64,000 bases of DNA from Selaginella moellendorffii (Eukaryota > Streptophyta > Lycopodiopsida > Selaginellales > Selaginellaceae). Where the stretch lies: the NCBI RefSeq assembly GCF_000143415.4, contig NW_003314266.1:3875674-3939673 (forward strand), in the 5' to 3' direction. Made by a program: the position numbers and the translations under genes. Below the pieces are notes generated by a model. That model searched no databases, was not told the DNA's origin, and saw only the letters and a list, made by a program, of their open reading frames with translations. Positions within the stretch are counted from its first letter, which is position 1. Every line of letters starts with the position of its first letter. Shown here piece after piece: positions 13,476 to 26,239 of the stretch.

Positions 13476-15066
13476 TCATGGCTGACCGCTAGTTTTGGGA
13501 GGCACAATGACCATGCTAGTGCTTCCAGATTGCTGGAGTGTTTTGGCGATGGAAGGATCGATGTTAAACGCTGTGGACACTACGTCTTGCGGCATGGCGC
13601 TATAGACGGAATTGTTCCCGGCCAAGAACGACACAATTGGCCTGAGTTGAAACAAGCAATCCAAAAAAGGCAAAGAATGCCAAGGATTGTTAGAATGATC
13701 CCAGGCATTACACAAACAATAAGAGAGCTTGGACGACGACTTACGTGTGGGTGGTGAGAATGGAGACAAAGTCCATTCCATTAGGACCAGCGATGGCGGT
13801 CGAGGGGAACGTTTTGGGGATGACAGCCACGGAACCCTCCTGGAGATCCAAGTCGAGAGCCCGATCACCAAAGCTATTCACGACTTGGAGCTTGCCGTTT
13901 CCTGTGTGCACGTAGATAAATTGGTGGCCATTGAGGAACCAGTTTGGAGCCACCATTGCACCCTGAAAATTAAAATAAAAATCATAACAAGGAGATAAAG
14001 GTGGTACCTTGCTCAATCGCACACATTCAGCACCCAACCCAACGTATTTAAGGATTGGCATCTTGAGGCTGTTGAGCTCACGAACTTCGCCACCTCGATT
14101 GACCTGGTAATCAGGAGTGGCATCTGCATAGTGGTAGACAAAACCTGCATTCTTCTTGCTCTGGCCTTGATCTTGCCCAGTGCCTGGGTTTTGGCTTTGA
14201 CGGTTCTGATCCTGGTCCTGGCCCGATGAACTCTGGTTCTGGTTTTGGCTTTGGCTGCCTGAGTTATCCCTTGAAAGATGATCAGACATGAATTTGGAAG
14301 ATTTGGGTGGCATGACCAATCCACTCACTTGCTGACTCTCAAGGATCTTTTTCACAACCCCTTCTGAAGTCTCCCAAGCCTGAGAAAGGATCTTGCTGCT
14401 GAATCCCCGGACAACGCTTCCAGATCCACCCTTCTCCTTGCCTTTGTTTCCAGCCAAGAAGAACACCTAAAACAAAAGTGTCAACTTTTTGCAAGGATTT
14501 CAACAAGTATATATTGTCACCTTTTCTGAGATGCGCTCAACGTTGAGCTTCATATCTCCCACACAGATGACAATCGCGTCGCTGGCTCCATTATTTCGCC
14601 ACCATGTTGCAACACCCGGAGGAAGAGCCACAACATCTCCTTTGTCGAGCTTGTAAACGTTCTCCTTGTTGTTCATATTCATTGGGTTGATCACTCCAGC
14701 ATCCACATTTCCTGGTTTTCATTACAAACATCAATGGATAAAAACATATATGCACGAAAATCTAAAATCCTTGGAAAATGGGGATCAAACCTTGGATTAC
14801 GACTTTAATTGCCGGGATATCCACGTATGCCGGCATAAAAAACGCTCCCGGCTTGATTGTGATTCTTCCAGCGGCAATGCTGGCGTCTTTCATGGCAGGA
14901 AATGATTCCCCTGTCCACATCTCGATCATTCCCCCATTTCCTCGGAACACAGTCTTGGGCTCCTTGGGCTTTAAATCCTTGAAACACTTGACATCCTCGA
15001 ATGGATCGCTGCAACAGCAGCAGCAATCGCCAAAACCAGGAAAACCACTATAAATCTCGCTGCCAT
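13476..15066 (-). CDS. secreted bicupin, legumin/vicilin-like; frameshift after the signal peptide
   Basis: Five exons: 15066-14791, 14711-14521, 14466-14008, 13962-13745 and 13641-13476. The start MAARFIVVFLVLAIAAAVAA is a clean signal peptide. The first cupin includes GRITIKPGAFFMPAYVD and KGDVVALPPGVATWWRNNG. A Gln/Ser/Asn-rich insert (SQSQNQNQSSSGQDQDQN) precedes the second cupin, which includes MVAPNWFLNGHQFIYVHTGNG and SVAVIPKTFPSTAIAG. This layout fits seed-storage-type bicupins. The exon sum is 1310 nt, which is not a multiple of three. The signal peptide lies in a different frame from the mature protein (SDPFEDVKCFKDLKPKEP), and I found no intron that repairs this. Either the gene carries a one-base lesion or the assembly has an error. 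A relic copy lies at 8.2 kb. Confidence 0.75.
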
Positions 15067-15550
15067 CTCGATGAATCCAACGAGAAGAAAGAACTTCTAT
15101 TAGAAGAATTCAAGAACAACAAGTCAGCATGGTATGTTTCAAATAAATGTATTTATACCGCAGATAGGATGCATGGGTTAATCATGTAAGAGACTTGGCA
15201 CAACCACAGTATGCCACGCGGCAGAAATGGACAAAATCCTAGACTCCAGGTGAAAAACACCGCTTCCAGTTAGGTAGTCACAAGATGTGTAAGAGCAGCG
15301 AAGAGCGGTCACATTTTGCCGCGGTCCACAATCTACGACGTTTCTTGTCACCACCTTTAAGTTCGATTAACTTTCTCCATAAAGGAAATCCGCTCGAAGC
15401 TCAAACGATATGGGCGTGAAATCAAGCAAATCGTAAGATTATTCGTTCGCAAGTCCAGTTTAAATTGTGTTGCCACGAATTTTGTACCTGGAAGTTATAA
15501 GAGGACATAGAAACATTTTTTAAGTTCTGACGAAGAGGACTCGCCAGTAG
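15067..15550. other. intergenic, cupin upstream region
   Basis: The presumed cupin promoter. No coding family is recognisable. The P450 relic begins near 15555. Confidence 0.4.
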
Positions 15551-15554
15551 TTGC

Positions 15555-16445
15555 CTCCATCCCCAATGAGATCGATCACTAATCTTCTCGAGAAAATCTT
15601 AAGCTGGGAATGGTTCCAATTGTAGTGGGGCAATAATTCCAGCCGAAACGATAGCCCCTCACCATTCAAAGTTCTTCCAGGCCTTACGTTCTCGTTGGAG
15701 TATATCTCTTATAGAACTTTACTGCGGAATGGGGATTCACTCCCGGGTGAGCACTGGGAGAACATGCGAAATTTGTGTGTCACGAAGCTCTCCATCATGA
15801 ATCGAATTGACTGATCGCTTGCAAGAAAGGAGGAGATTTCTCTAATACCAAAATATTGGGAACACCTGAGAAATCTCTTGATCATGTATGGTTTAACGTA
15901 GACTGTGAGTTCTTCAGCGAGAACGGAGCTTTACTGGATGCTGATCAAGGGAGAGAGTTTAAGCAAGTTTCAAAGTAGACTGTAAAGAGGCTCTCAAGTT
16001 CCATACTAGTGAGTTATTAAAAAGATTTTATGAATATATGTTTCTTAAGATTCATAGCAGTTTTAAATTGCTTTACTTGCTGATACAAGTCCCTAATGCA
16101 GGAATGACAGCTGATACAAGTGCCTCAAGAGGGTTAAATGGGTTCTACCGGAACTTCTTCTCAATCCACATGCCATGGAATGTTGAGAAGAGTTAGTCAA
16201 ATTAGCTAGCCCAACTCAGTCAACAAGAAAAATGTAATTTGCATGCTGTCATAAAGAGATAATAAGGCTCCATCCACCAGCATGCTCTTAGTTCCCCACA
16301 ATTCAATGTTGCAAAATCGCCATTCCTAAAGGAACCGAATCCAAAAGTTTGGGATAACCAAGATGTCCAGGATTAAAGGCCAAAACTTTGATCTGGTTCC
16401 CTTTATCGGGCGAAGAACTTGCCCCAGAATGATTCTTGGGCATAG
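15555..16445 (+). pseudogene. decayed cytochrome P450 copy
   Basis: Matches the P450 gene of 6321-7857 in inverted orientation. Recognisable pieces in order are the proline hinge (ttgcctccatccccaatgag), the KLGMVP region, the C-helix region (CGMGFTP, EHW-NMRNLC, NRID), the GALLDADQ stretch near 15930, the LLLNPH and PAPLLVPHK regions, and the haem loop near 16412-16440 (GRRTCPRMILGHRNVQLV). Many stops and deletions prevent translation. The P450 3' end runs straight into an inverted PPR piece, with only about 15 bp between, versus 52 bp in the source locus. Confidence 0.85.
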
Positions 16446-16459
16446 GAACGTCCAACTTG

Positions 16460-16740
16460 TCCTTCAAAGAAACTTTTGGCTTGATCCGAGTGCTCGTTTC
16501 CTGTCACCGACGAGAGCATGATGTTGCGAGAGATGAGATAATGCTGTGGAAGAGCTGCTGCGAATCTTCGGGGCTGCCAACTTGCCATTAAGAGATTAGG
16601 GAGATAGAGGCTGTGCCTGTGCGAGTGGATGCGCCAGCCCTCTGCTACCTCTGCAGGATTTGATGAGATCCGGGTAGAAGAACACCGATCGCCTCCCAAG
16701 ATCGCATGTGAAACATTTGGCGCCAAGAAAATTTTCAACC
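16460..16740 (-). pseudogene. decayed PPR N-terminal region, inverted relative to the flanking pieces
   Basis: The plus strand matches 5960-6300 of the source PPR locus (shared gcatgatgtt, gtggaagagctgctgcg, gaacaccgatcgcctc and gaaacatttggcgcca). The encoded pieces include DQAKSFFE, RNIMLSS, EGWRIHSH and GDRCSSTRISSNPAE. It is frameshifted and shortened. The neighbouring P450 and PPR-body relics read on the plus strand, so this segment was flipped after or during the copy event. Confidence 0.8.
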
Positions 16741-16799
16741 ATATTCGTGCCTTCAGCCGCATCTCCATATGAGAAGTTTCGTGATAAACGTTTACTCAC

Positions 16800-17345
16800 A
16801 ATGCTCAGCTCCTAGATGCAAAGAGATTGATGAGACAAAAGGAAGGACAGTTGTGGAACTCAATGCTTATACCCAAACCGGGAAGGTGCTCGATAAAATG
16901 CCACAAGGAAATGTTATAACGTGGTAATGCGACCTTCCGCGTTTCTTGAAAATTCGAAGATACTTGGACTATTATGCTCTAAACTTCAGTTGAGCATTTC
17001 GCGCTAACGTTTGAAAGAACGCCTAAGAGGAGCGAAGTCTCTTAGCACGATTGAAAGAAAGGAGATGCCAAAACATCAAAAGAGAGCTTTGTGATGGGGA
17101 ATTAATATCGTGGGTCTGTTACTTTACTAAATTGAGTGGTTGCAATGGAGTTCAGGCATCTTTTTAACAACCAGGGTTGAGCTTCTTGCATCCTCTTACC
17201 GGGAATGGTGATTTGGAGCAAAGAAACTGGTTCTTAATGTGATGCCTGTAATGTTGTACGGGGATTTTAGAAGCAAAAGCGATGCTCGATCATGCCGTGG
17301 AACACAATGCTGATGGCCTACGCTCAAAATGGAAGCAAGAGTTTT
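16800..17345 (+). pseudogene. decayed PPR repeat array
   Basis: The plus strand encodes broken S-type repeats matching the source PPR gene, for example LDKMPQGNVITW at about 16889-16923, TFERTPKRSEVS at about 17008-17042, and a piece near 17205-17335 matching the GDLEQAKLVFDVMP to MSWNTMLIAYAQNGC region. Stops and indels are frequent. It completes the inverted P450-PPR copy begun at 15.5 kb. Confidence 0.75.
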
Positions 17346-17359
17346 AGTTGTGAAACCTG

Positions 17360-17940
17360 ACTGGATAAAAGGATACAAGCCTTGCACCTTTCACCAAAAG
17401 CAGATCACCAGATACCTGTCACCTATTGTATATGCAACCGACCCCATCAACCGACTTATGAACAAGGTGATATCCGTCTCACCTCCGTTGGCAATGCACT
17501 CTACCACCCGTCTTAGTGCGCCGTTTCCTTGATTTATCTTTCCAGTTCGAAAATTAAAGTTAACAACAGCTTTCAAATCTCCATAGTATTGGTACCTATA
17601 TTTTAGCTTCCGACCCAATGGATCCCGCTTGATCAGAATTCTCAGAGCCGGCCATATCCACCAAGATCAGCTTCCCACTCGCTCCAGAAACATTCAGGAC
17701 AACCTGCTAGGACAAGTTAATCTATCAGAGGTCGCGCTAGTAATCAGATTACCATGCAGTGGCTCCGAGAACTTCGACTGTTACAGTTGGTGCTTTTCAC
17801 AACTCGATGCTTCTCGACGTTGGCAATTTCGTTCACAAGCTTGGAGGGATCTTCACCAGAAGTGGATGTCGCATTTTTCGCTTTTCCTCCTGCCAAACTC
17901 CACTCAGAAATATTCCAAGTTTTCTAAGCTTTGCGGGCAT
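17360..17940 (-). pseudogene. kinesin-10 (PAKRP2-like) motor fragment fused to an F-box gene 3' end
   Basis: Reading the minus strand from the right, GGKAKNAT, EDPSKLVNEIANVEKHRVVK and NSRSSRSHCM (switch I) are followed by an intron at about 17701-17751. Then come LNVSGASGKLILVDMAGSEN (switch II LVDxAGSE) and DQAG, and, after a TAG where the family has Gln, KINQGNGALRRVVECIANG. These are hallmarks of the plant kinesin-10 motor. At about 17480 the frame continues as GGETDITLF, which belongs to the F-box protein C-terminus of 26.5 and 32.2 kb (GGETEITFL); the match continues on to about 17365. The joint sits on the shared GGET. It is not functional as a motor: the ATP-binding P-loop is absent and the frame is broken. 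Confidence 0.8.
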
Positions 17941-17948
17941 AATTTCTG

Positions 17949-19920
17949 TTGGCATTGTTGGCACCTCTGCCCATATTCCTCATCCTCTACGTTTTCGTGT
18001 TCTCAGCACATTCCACATTCGGGAGCCTCAACATGTTTGCGGAAGATCCCAATTTCAAGCTTGATGCCACCACGAGGCAGGTAGTAGTTGCTCGATTCTC
18101 CTCTCTCATAGAGAAGGAAATCCCTTTGGGGCTAGACTATTCTATGAGCCTGTCTTTCTTTGACACTGTTCAGCTTGCAAACAGCAATTCGATTGTCCTG
18201 AGCATGCTTGTGCGGGATCCTTCCATTTGTCAAGCTGCTTCCAAAGTCGTGAATTCGAGCATGCTGCGGGATGGGTTTAGAGCGTTGGTCTCAGAGCTGG
18301 AGCTGCTTATGAACAGGACCTATGGAGCTGCATATACCATCTCGGGACAGCTTCAAGTCGGTTACCATATCAAGGGTACCAGTGCTAGAGGAAACGATGG
18401 TTGCACTTCGCTCCGGCAAATTCCAGGATTGATTATAACTGCGATGGCTACACATATCACGATACTCTGGAAAGCCACACCATCTTCAACACGTTACACG
18501 CCGGATGCAAGCTCACCTCACGGGATCAGGCTTACGAGCTGGAGATGCAGCAGGACTGCAAAGTGTTGTTGCGGGATTTGACTTTCAACAGGAGCATATA
18601 AGCAACAGGAGCCACCAGTTGCTTATACGGGCCTCTTTAGTTCGTGGACCCGATGGTCATGTGGTATTGCATGGTCCCACGGGAAATCGGTTGTGGAGTA
18701 ACCCAGGTACATCTAGTCCCAATACCTCTACTATATTGAGAGTGTAGAACGATGGGAATCTAGTAGCATACAGGCTTCATCAATCTGGAGCACTGGAATA
18801 CCGAGTGAGCCATTTTGATGCTATAATTTTTTTCCCTGACAGCGTAAGCTCCAGGTGCACCAGGTCCAGGTGGGTTGAGTTCACCAGGTGCATCTCCAAA
18901 ATCACCACGCAGAAAATCACGGACCCAGATAATACTGATCCTGTCGTTGGTGCCTTTTACTGCATTATTATCATGCGTTCTGATCGTCGTATATTGGATA
19001 CACAATAGGAGCAAGGCAGGCGCAGGTACTTTACCGTTCATGAATGTTGTTTCATCTCTGAAACTCTTCGTATATGTTCATCAGCAACGCGTATAGAACT
19101 TGCGGAGACCAAGGCATACTCTTACCAAGAAGTCAGTGAGCCGACGATGGGATTTAACGCCCAGAACGAAATTGGAGAAAGGGGATTTGCAGTTGTCTAT
19201 AAGGTAAATCTAAAAGTTAATATCCTTCATTGTTTCGTTTACATCCCAGTAAACAGGGAATGTTGGAGGGACAGACCGTTGCAATTAAGTACCTGAAGTT
19301 CCATTCTGAAGAAATTCAGTGCGATTTTGTTAGAGAGGTCAAAACAATTTCTATCACACAAATCTCGTTAAGCTGCTCGGATACTGTTTGCAAAAAGACT
19401 ATCAACTATTAGTGTACGAGTGCATGACAAGAAAAAGCCTCCGACATGCTTTGGATGGTAAGCCTTAAATTTCTCGTTTTAGATTCAGTCTCTACAACTT
19501 TTGTTATGTGCAGAAGCAGAAATGTAACTGTCCTGGAAGACAAGATTTGAAATATGTCTTGGAGTTGCAGAAGGATTGGCGTATTTGCATGGGGGCTTAC
19601 ATTGTTCACAAGGATATAAAACCTGGCAACATATTACTTGACGAAAGGTTTCAACCGAAAATTGCAGATTATGGCCTGGTGGAGCTCATACCGGATGGCA
19701 AAACTCATTACGCCATAACACCAGGAGGAACCCCGTGAGTGCATTTTACACCTTATGAATCTTCTCTCTGACTGTTTGTAAGTTTTTCAGTGGCTACATC
19801 CCTCCGGAATATGCACAAGGACAGCTAACTTTCAAAGCTGATGTATACGCATTTGGGCAATTTATACTCGAGGATGAAACACTAGAAAATTATAGAAAGA
19901 AGTCAGTCATTATATATTAA
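17949..19920 (+). pseudogene. bulb-type lectin receptor-like kinase, broken
   Basis: A signal-peptide-like start at 17949 (MALLAPLPIFLILYVFVFSA) leads a region of about 150 residues I do not recognise. A B-lectin domain follows (NTLHAGCKLTSRDQAYELEM, QQDCKVLLRD, then GPDGHVVLHGPTGNRLWSNP and NDGNLVAY). A membrane helix (ILILSLVPFTALLSCVLIVV) and a kinase follow: YSYQEVSEPT, VAIKYLKFHSEEIQ, LVYECM, HKDIKPGNILLDERF (HKD for HRD), IADYGL (DYG for DFG), and GYIPPEYAQGQLTFKADVYAFG. Lesions include TAA at about 18599 (IWATGAT becomes I-stop-ATGAT), a frame change near 18640, TAG at about 18746 before NDGN, and a frameshift near 19597 between LAYLHGG and IVHKD. The kinase C-lobe end is missing. Confidence 0.8.
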
Positions 19921-19969
19921 TATGGAAATGAATCTCTTAAAGATCACGGTGAAACGGAGATCACCTTGT

Positions 19970-20180
19970 TTATAAGTCACTTTAAAGTAGGTTCTTTGGG
20001 TTGCATGGTGACCGGTATATGGCAAACTGCTTTTCGGGAAAAGCGTGGAGTCTTGTCTCTTTTTAAGCCATCAATATGCCCGCCACTACCAAACTCCACT
20101 CATGCATTTTGTTTGCTTGCAGCCAAGCTTTGCCAGCAGAGATCTTCAGAATTGTGTTTGGAACCTGCATCCTCAATTGG
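19970..20180. pseudogene. two F-box gene 3' fragments, joined head to head
   Basis: Bases 19970-20075 on the plus strand encode a piece matching the F-box C-terminus (VTGIWQTAFREKRGVLSLFKPS versus VTDIWRTAFDQRGGALYPFKPS). From about 20078 the plus strand instead matches the plus strand of the F-box loci (ccgccactaccaaactccac, gcttgc), that is, the gene read on the minus strand. So two neighbouring segments of one gene have been inverted relative to each other. Not coding. Confidence 0.65.
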
Positions 20181-20494
20181 GAGCTTTCTTTATGTTTGAG
20201 AGTGTGAAGTGGAGCAGCTTAAGGCTTGCAACATATAAATACATTCAGCTGAGAGTTTCTTTTTGGTGTGCAATGTTAGGATCTTACCCTAAGCCAAATT
20301 GGCTAAAAGGGTGATCCTTTGATTGCATGGCCTTTTCTTTTATCCTATTATCCTTACATGATGCCTAATAATCCTTGGAATGATCATCCACAATGATACT
20401 TTGGTCCTTATGGTCTTTTTCTTAGGGTTTAAAATTAATCCATCCCGCTATGCTAGTATTAATATATGGCATTGTAACTGTACATTTAAACCTT
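20181..20494. other. unassigned sequence
   Basis: No recognised gene. The plus strand reads [17 protein letters not shown] and, after a stop, YFGPYGLF: a Pro/Tyr/Trp-rich peptide I cannot place. Confidence 0.3.
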
Positions 20495-22690
<2,196 letters not shown>

Positions 22691-22717
22691 ACGAAGAACC
22701 CTAAATATTTTCCCACT

Positions 22718-23905
22718 ATGATGCGAGCTATGGTGCTTGAAGCGCCTGGAAGCGCTCTCAAGCTCACAGAGCTCCCGATTCCAGAGCCTCTCGACGGCCA
22801 GGTCCGCGTCAAGGTCTCGGCGTGCGCTGTGTGCCGCACGGATCTTCATGTGGTAAGCGCCAAGCTTTGATTTCCTTCCAAAAATCGCCGCGCAGGTCGA
22901 CGGCGAGCTCAAGGAGCCCAGTCTTCCGATAATCCCTGGTCACGAAATCGTGGGACTGGTGGATAAGATCGGGCGAGGCGTGGATCCTTTGCATTTTTCA
23001 ATTGGAGCTAGAGTGGGAATTCCTTGGCTGGGAAGAACTTGCGGGAGCTGCAGCTACTGTGTGGATGGAGCTGAGAATTTGTGTGACGAGCCAGGCTTCA
23101 CTGGTGAGAAAGCTTTCAAGTTCTTTATTCTTCGTTTCCAGTTCTTCTTTGCATGGAAAAAGATTCTTTCTTGCAGGCTATACGATCGATGGTGGCTATG
23201 CCGAGTACGCTGTTGCGAACAGTGCCTACTGCTTCTCCCTTCCGGAGAATTACCCGGACGTGAAAGCCTCTCCACTCCTTTGCGCCGGTCTCATCGGCTA
23301 TCGATCACTCAGGATGGCTGGATTCACGCCTGGAATGCCCAAACCCCGCAAGTTTGGAATCTATGGATTTGGAGCTGCTGCTCACATCGCTGCTCAGGTC
23401 CACCGAGCTCTTCCACCGCTCTCGAATCGTACAAAAGCTTTGGATCTTCCAGGTGTTGAGACACGAAGGCCATGAAGTGTATGGTTTCACTCGACCGGGC
23501 GACGTAGAGGCGCAAGCTTTTGCTCGAAAAGTTGGAGCCACTTGGTCGGGTGATTCCACAGCGTCGCCTCCACAACTCTTGGACGCCGCCATCATCTTTG
23601 CTTCGGTGGGATCGCTGGTACCGCTCGCTCTGGCAGCCATTCGCAAGGGCGGGGTGGTGGTTTGCGGCGGGATTTACATGACTCCAGTCCCCTCGATTCC
23701 ATACGCGGCGATCTGGGGCGAGAGGAGAGTGGTGTCGGTCGCGAATCTCACGCGCTTGGATGCCATCGAGTTCTTGCGAGTGGCTTCGAGCATGGAGATC
23801 AAAACGGAGACAGTGGAGTTTAGATTGGAGGAGGCAAACGAAGCGCTGCGAGCTCTGAGGGAAGGGAAGCTCAATGGAGCAGCAGTTCTTGTTCCAGGGA
23901 TCTAG
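22718..23905 (+). CDS. zinc-dependent alcohol dehydrogenase, MDR superfamily
   Basis: Four exons (22718-22852, 22896-23103, 23177-23397, 23453-23905) give 338 residues. The catalytic zinc site is seen in CAVCRTDLHV and PGHEIVG, the structural zinc cluster in CGSCSYCVDGAENLC, and the nucleotide fold in YGFGAAAHIAAQV. The C-terminus contains WGERRVVSVANLTRLDAIEF, typical of a zinc alcohol dehydrogenase group best known to me from bacteria (TIGR02822-like). It should oxidise alcohols or reduce aldehydes with NAD(P); the substrate is unknown. An aaccctaa element lies at about 22698. A second ATG at 22721 is an equally good start. The gene is intact, although relics surround it. Confidence 0.92.
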
Positions 23906-24300
23906 GTGGAAGTAACAAGTTGGGCATTTGGCAAGTACATTTGTGCCACTCACTCCGCAATAATTAAAAGAGACTTACACTCACATGGCAATCCAGCAAC
24001 GGTCCAGCCCACCTAGTTTTTCCTTGGCCTGATCAAGCCCTTTCTTTTCTCTTCTCTTTCTTGGATTCCTGGATCTTTGTGAGCTCAAGAGCATGTTTCT
24101 GGCTGGAATGCGCAATATTTCGCCTCTGGGGTGAAATTCTAGCGGTTAGATTTTAGTTAGTGATTTTTCTCGGCCGGTGCTCCCAAGGTGTTGCCTAAGA
24201 CTCCTCCCACACCCCGCAAGCGCTCCATCAATTGCCTACACGTCAAGTGATTTTTCAATGCGATGCCCAACATGACCCTGCTTTCCCTGTTGTGTGAAAC
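23906..24300. other. intergenic, no gene recognised
   Basis: The 3' flank of the alcohol dehydrogenase. No family signature on either strand. Confidence 0.4.
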
Positions 24301-24304
24301 TTCA

Positions 24305-24730
24305 ACCCAATATACTCATCACTCTGAAGGAGAACTGGATGACAAGGAAAGGATTTGCTTTAGGATGAAAGACAATGGCACATCTTTTTAAAGCTGTTTG
24401 ACATAGAAATGTATATAGAGCTAAATTATCAGGGCATAGGATTTTTGATCGATACTGGGAAATTAAATTTTCTCTTCCCCAAAGTATTCAAGCATCTCTA
24501 TACACTTTTCTTTTGGGAGAACTTTTCTACGAATAGATGACGTAGCCCAATTTACATCATCATATTTACTTCTAATTTTTTTATGGCCAGGTTTACAATT
24601 GTCACCACTAGGCCAAATGGAGTAAGGGCAAATAAACTGCTCAAAAAAAATTCTCACTTCCAAAAGAGGATTTCAAGAGCGTGCAAATGGAAGTTCATGG
24701 GTATGGTGTGTTCCACCTCAACTGTAGCCA
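24305..24730 (+). pseudogene. relic of the orphan X gene (copy 0)
   Basis: Matches the central domain of X at 28.7-29.2 and 34.45-34.9 kb: shared cactctgaaggagaactgg, gcacaggatttttgatcgat-like and gaagttcatgggtatggtgt segments in the same order. It is AT-shifted and full of stops. It shows that the X family is older than the two recent copies. Confidence 0.75.
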
Positions 24731-24734
24731 ATGT

Positions 24735-25060
24735 CTCTGAAAGAAAGAGATCTTGAACAGGGTATTATCAATGTTGTGATCCAGATCCTGGGAGTTTGCT
24801 TGTTGGATCGACCAAATTCGAAGTTTGTGTAAAGATAACTTTGATCCGAGCATATAGTGTTTATAGCCTTGGATATATCATCTTGCTCGATCTCTTCTCT
24901 TGGAGGAAAAGCCCAGTTTTTAGTCTTCGATCCTCGCGGAAGAACCAAATCTGTAAGTTGTCTTTGCTCCTCTCCAGCCACCAAGTAAGAAAAATATAAA
25001 AACCAGCCATAAACTTTGCCTCGTTGTCCGTCCCTTAAGAATTTTTTAATATAATTTGTC
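24735..25060. repeat. flank block, copy 1 (receptor-kinase 3' flank repeat)
   Basis: A non-coding block sharing gatcctgggagtttgcttg-like, catcttgctcgatctcttct and gtaagaaaaatataaaa-like runs with copies at about 30.26-30.55, 36.02-36.32 and 40.1-40.86 kb. Each copy lies between a receptor-kinase 3' end or X gene and the next receptor-kinase 5' end, except the last, which ends the array. Confidence 0.65.
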
Positions 25061-25079
25061 AAGGGTTTACGGTTTTGTA

Positions 25080-26235
25080 GCTAAGGCGAGAAGTGGGGGA
25101 TTGAGATCTGGTACTTACTCTCGCCATCACGCAGCTTCGTAAGTTTGTTTCTCTTTTTCTCTCTCTTTTTTTTTTTGGCTAAAACTTTGCTTTGTTTTGG
25201 TCCCAGTGGTTGCTATGACCGAGGAGTGGTATTGCGGCGATCCCTGTGATTTAAAGTTACTTCGATGATAGGAAGACAAGAATTACGGGAATTTATGGGC
25301 ACAGCTCTCTTTTGTCTAGATGCACGCTAAGTTTCTTTCTTTTTTAAAACGCTGATCAACATGAGATTGGGCGGTAGCTTGCCATCATATCTAACGGCCC
25401 TCCAGCCCTTGCAAGTTTCATGTAGATCGAAGCTTGCTACCCTCATATCCTCTCTAGTCTTTCGGCCCTCTTATTTCTGTAAGTCTGAACGGAAACTTTC
25501 TGGATGGAAGGATTACCCCAACTATTGTCGAGATCTCGTTTGACGGCACGGGCTTTGACAACCTGACAGTATTAAGACGACTTTGCTACAACTGTGTACA
25601 TATGGCTTAATTGTTTTTCTCCAGGCATCTCAACAACGGTGTGATTCCCACTGTGCTGTCTACGATGCCAAAACTATTTCACCTATACGTGATTTTGCGA
25701 GTTGCCACTGCTCATGATAGTTTTAGTCTTCGCCTTCGTGACAGACTGCTGGAAGACAACAACTTTCCAGGAGCCATACCTCCAGAAATCGGCAGCTTGC
25801 CACAGCTGAGAATCTTGTGAGAGTTCTCTCTGTTTTCCTTCTTTATAGAGTTGATTGAGCTGCAGATTCTAACTTTTGCTAACTGACAACGACATTGTAA
25901 TAAACTTGAGGGCCCCGTACCTGAAACCATCAGTCGCCTGGCTTTCCTCCTCGAGCTGTATGATGGTTTTGATTTTGATGAATATTTGACCATCTTGTCT
26001 GCTATGCAAAATCTACATCTCATGTGGGTTGCTCCTGATTTTTCTTCTCTGATACCGTTTTACCAGCGATCAGCGATCAATAGTTTAAACCTTGTCGAAC
26101 AGATTCCGTGAGGCAGCGTGAAAGTTTTAAAGACAAAACTTTTTCTTTGTGACTCTTTGCAGGTTTCTGGAGAACCACTTGTGGTTGCATCGACGCCAGT
26201 CATTGAAACTGGTTTCGGTGGAAGAATCTGAAGTA
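25080..26235 (+). pseudogene. receptor-kinase LRR fragment, copy 1
   Basis: The plus strand matches the 5' half of the LRR VIII-1 kinase gene of 9.0-13.1 kb: the N-cap region (GCYDRGVVLRRSL-like, from WYCGDPCDLKL), LNGNFLDGRI-like, RHLNNGVIPTVLSTMPKLFH and DRLLEDNNFPGAIPPEIGSL, then EGPVPETISRLAFLLELYD. Stops and frameshifts occur between the repeats. It ends abruptly at about 26232 in ggtttcggtggaagaatctg, where the sequence switches to a P450 scrap. Confidence 0.8.
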
Positions 26236-26239
26236 TCTG

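Noticed and set aside
24718-25062. 114-residue minus-strand ORF similar to one at 40483-40860
   Set aside because: The similarity comes from the repeated non-coding flank block; the other two block copies do not keep the frame.
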